NCBI GenBank assembly: GCA_903958115.1 | Contig: CAJBRS010000007.1 | Location: forward strand, 1 to 6,149 | Reading direction: 5' to 3' | Length of the DNA stretch: 6,149 bases | Source: an uncultured bacterium | GTDB taxonomy: Bacteria; Patescibacteriota; Minisyncoccia; Phycocordibacterales; CAWITU01 | Shown: in pieces, positions 5,236-6,149 of the stretch | Numbering within the stretch: position 1 is the first letter of the stretch | How the letters are laid out: the number at the start of each line of letters is the position of its first letter | The notes under the pieces: generated by a model | Told to the model about the DNA's origin: nothing | What the model saw: only the letters and a program-made list of their open reading frames with translations | Database searches by the model: none | Translations under genes and position numbers: made by a program

Positions 5236-5997
5236 TTACTTGTTTCGTATTGACAGCTGTCGCACGAATCCATTCATGACGCAGATCAAATGGGGACAGC
5301 CAGTGAGATCTGGCAATGACTGGCTCGTGGGACTAAAAAGGTTGTCGACAAGTATCGTACCCTCCGCAATCATGGTCGGGCCGTATTGTGGGTCTGAGTT
5401 GATTATGCCAAGAGTAGGGTGATTAACTTTTCCTTTGAAGAAAGTTCCTCCACCGCGAAAGACGTGAGAGAAGATCTGTTTTGATTCAGAAGGAATTAAT
5501 TTGCGAGAATTTAATGAGTGCTCAGGGAACACCCTGAATGATTCTCGTCCCTTTGGCACCATTTGCAACTCAAATGGTTTCAATCTTTCCTCTTTTGATC
5601 GGCTCTCTAGCCATAGGCCAAACAGGTCTTCCCACGACATGTAGCCCATGGCAACAGTGAAGAGAAAGTCTGAGCAGGGTTTGACATCTTGTCCCCACAG
5701 AGGTGCTCCACTTGCGATGAGAGGGGGAATGATGGCTTGGTGGAAGTTTCCGCGTTCTGCGGCCTTCACTAAATCTTTGTTGACCACGGCTCCTAATGGT
5801 TGCCCGTAGTAGCCACTGATCCATAGGCCGTTGTCCTCGTTCTCATTCTCGAGTCTTAGGACGTATTCACCCTTTTTTACTTCGAATGCCTCTTTGCATC
5901 TCGGCACATTCCAGGCATTGCCTGTGTGCAGAGTGTCGTACAACGAGTGAGCTGTCTCTTCGACAGCGTAGCCAGCAATCTGACTTGGTATCTTCAT
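5236..5997 (-). CDS. Hypothetical protein, 253 aa, unknown function
   Basis: The only reasonable start is ATG 5997-5995. An in-frame TAG lies five codons upstream, no other usual start codon lies between, and no Shine-Dalgarno sequence is present. The gene ends in TAA next to the shared terminator. The protein is soluble, with no signal peptide or membrane helix. Residues 35-75 look like a beta-rich module (EAFEVKKGEYVLRLE, then GLWISGYYGQPLGAVV). Residues 76-140 appear helical, with SWEDLFGLWLESRSKEERL. Residues 140-253 return to beta structure, with a Gly-rich FRGGGTFFKGK turn (180-190) and GTILVDNLF (213-221). Four cysteines show no metal-binding spacing. No catalytic motif stands out. It may belong to the same broad class of lineage-specific unknown proteins as the 269-aa gene, but I see no convincing alignment between them. 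Confidence 0.87.
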   Translation of the reverse strand: MKIPSQIAGYAVEETAHSLYDTLHTGNAWNVPRCKEAFEVKKGEYVLRLENENEDNGLWISGYYGQPLGAVVNKDLVKAAERGNFHQAIIPPLIASGAPLWGQDVKPCSDFLFTVAMGYMSWEDLFGLWLESRSKEERLKPFELQMVPKGRESFRVFPEHSLNSRKLIPSESKQIFSHVFRGGGTFFKGKVNHPTLGIINSDPQYGPTMIAEGTILVDNLFSPTSQSLPDLTGCPHLICVMNGFVRQLSIRNK

Positions 5998-6027
5998 TTG
6001 TGTGATGTTCTATTGAGTTTAGCAAGG

Positions 6028-6033
6028 TTTATA
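6028..6033 (-). promoter_or_regulatory. Possible -10 element for the 253-aa gene
   Basis: On the minus strand TATAAA (6033-6028) matches the -10 consensus at 5 of 6 positions and would start transcription near 6021, leaving a leader of about 24 bases. No clear -35 lies at 16-18 bases. The leader lacks a ribosome binding site. Confidence 0.3.
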
Positions 6034-6079
6034 AGGTACTTGCCTTTTACCGTCGTTTACATTACCCCAAATTGTTGGT

Positions 6080-6149
6080 TAGTCAATGTTCTGAGAATGA
6101 TTTATAAGGCCTTGTAATAAAAGGGCTTTATCATCGGCAAGGTGATATG
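6080..6149 (+). promoter_or_regulatory. Possible promoter and ribosome binding site of the next + gene
   Basis: TAGTCA (6080-6085, 4 of 6) and TATAAG (6103-6108, 5 of 6) are spaced by 17 bases. About 30 bases after the predicted transcription start, AAGGTGAT leads into an ATG that is the last three bases of the window. If real, a gene begins at 6147 and runs out of view. Only the start codon is visible, so this is tentative. Confidence 0.33.

Noticed and set aside
4296..5418. Possible homology between PTIIGIKCDEVGEAVMYA of the 147-aa protein and a P-T-LGI...GPTMIA segment of the 253-aa protein
   Set aside because: It needs two gaps over fewer than 20 residues and the flanks do not align; indistinguishable from chance by eye.
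5213..5422. 69-codon plus-strand open frame
   Set aside because: It begins in the terminator tail and overlaps the end of the 253-aa gene on the other strand, with no ribosome binding site.
5570..5824. 84-codon minus-strand open frame
   Set aside because: It sits in another frame of the same strand as the 253-aa gene and is Arg/Ser/His-rich, typical of a shadow frame.
5926..6117. 63-codon plus-strand frame with hydrophobic stretches
   Set aside because: Its first third is antisense to the start of the 253-aa gene and it has no ribosome binding site; the hydrophobicity follows from T-rich DNA.
6104..6131. Hairpin ATAAGGCC / GGCTTTAT as a terminator
   Set aside because: The 8-bp stem contains a G-U pair, has a 12-base loop and no T tract on either side, and it overlaps a candidate -10; probably chance.

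Overview
The window most likely comes from a Patescibacteria (Candidate Phyla Radiation) genome, probably a Parcubacteria-type lineage. The best clue is the C-terminal Ig-like domain of the large secreted protein (residues about 747-833). Its W-x-x-x-N-A-x-S-C core and late YTLxC strand fit a surface-domain style I associate with Parcubacteria. This is recalled family knowledge and was not searched. The remaining genes encode small or medium proteins I cannot assign, which also suits such genomes. TGA acts as a stop: four genes end in TGA and strong hairpins follow closely, which argues against the TGA-recoded lineages.

Layout: (1) 1-108, the tail of an unidentified + gene, then a hairpin terminator. 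(2) 268-1077 (+), a 269-aa protein of unknown function. (3) 1156-1362 (-), a small acidic-tailed protein convergent with the previous gene; the two share a bidirectional terminator at 1094-1126. (4) 1363-1610, a structured divergent intergenic region with a long hairpin, a 12-bp palindrome, an inverted repeat and a strong extended -10 only 10 bp from the next start codon. (5) 1611-4130 (+), an 839-aa exported, AT-rich protein that looks like two exported proteins joined end to end. (6) 4203-4646 (-), a 147-aa unknown protein convergent with the large gene, sharing a 12-bp-stem terminator. (7) 4647-4806, back-to-back divergent promoters. (8) 4807-5160 (+), a 117-aa basic-tailed protein. (9) 5236-5997 (-), a 253-aa unknown protein sharing a 15-bp-stem terminator with the previous gene. 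(10) 5998-6149, an intergenic stretch ending in what may be the start of the next + gene.

Nearly every gene is its own transcription unit, alternating in strand, with three convergent pairs each closed by one two-way hairpin. Nothing links the genes into a pathway. The only confident cellular placement is the large protein (exported, membrane-anchored, outer face); the others have no signal peptide or membrane segment and should be cytoplasmic. I see no tRNA, rRNA, CRISPR array, transposase or integrase.
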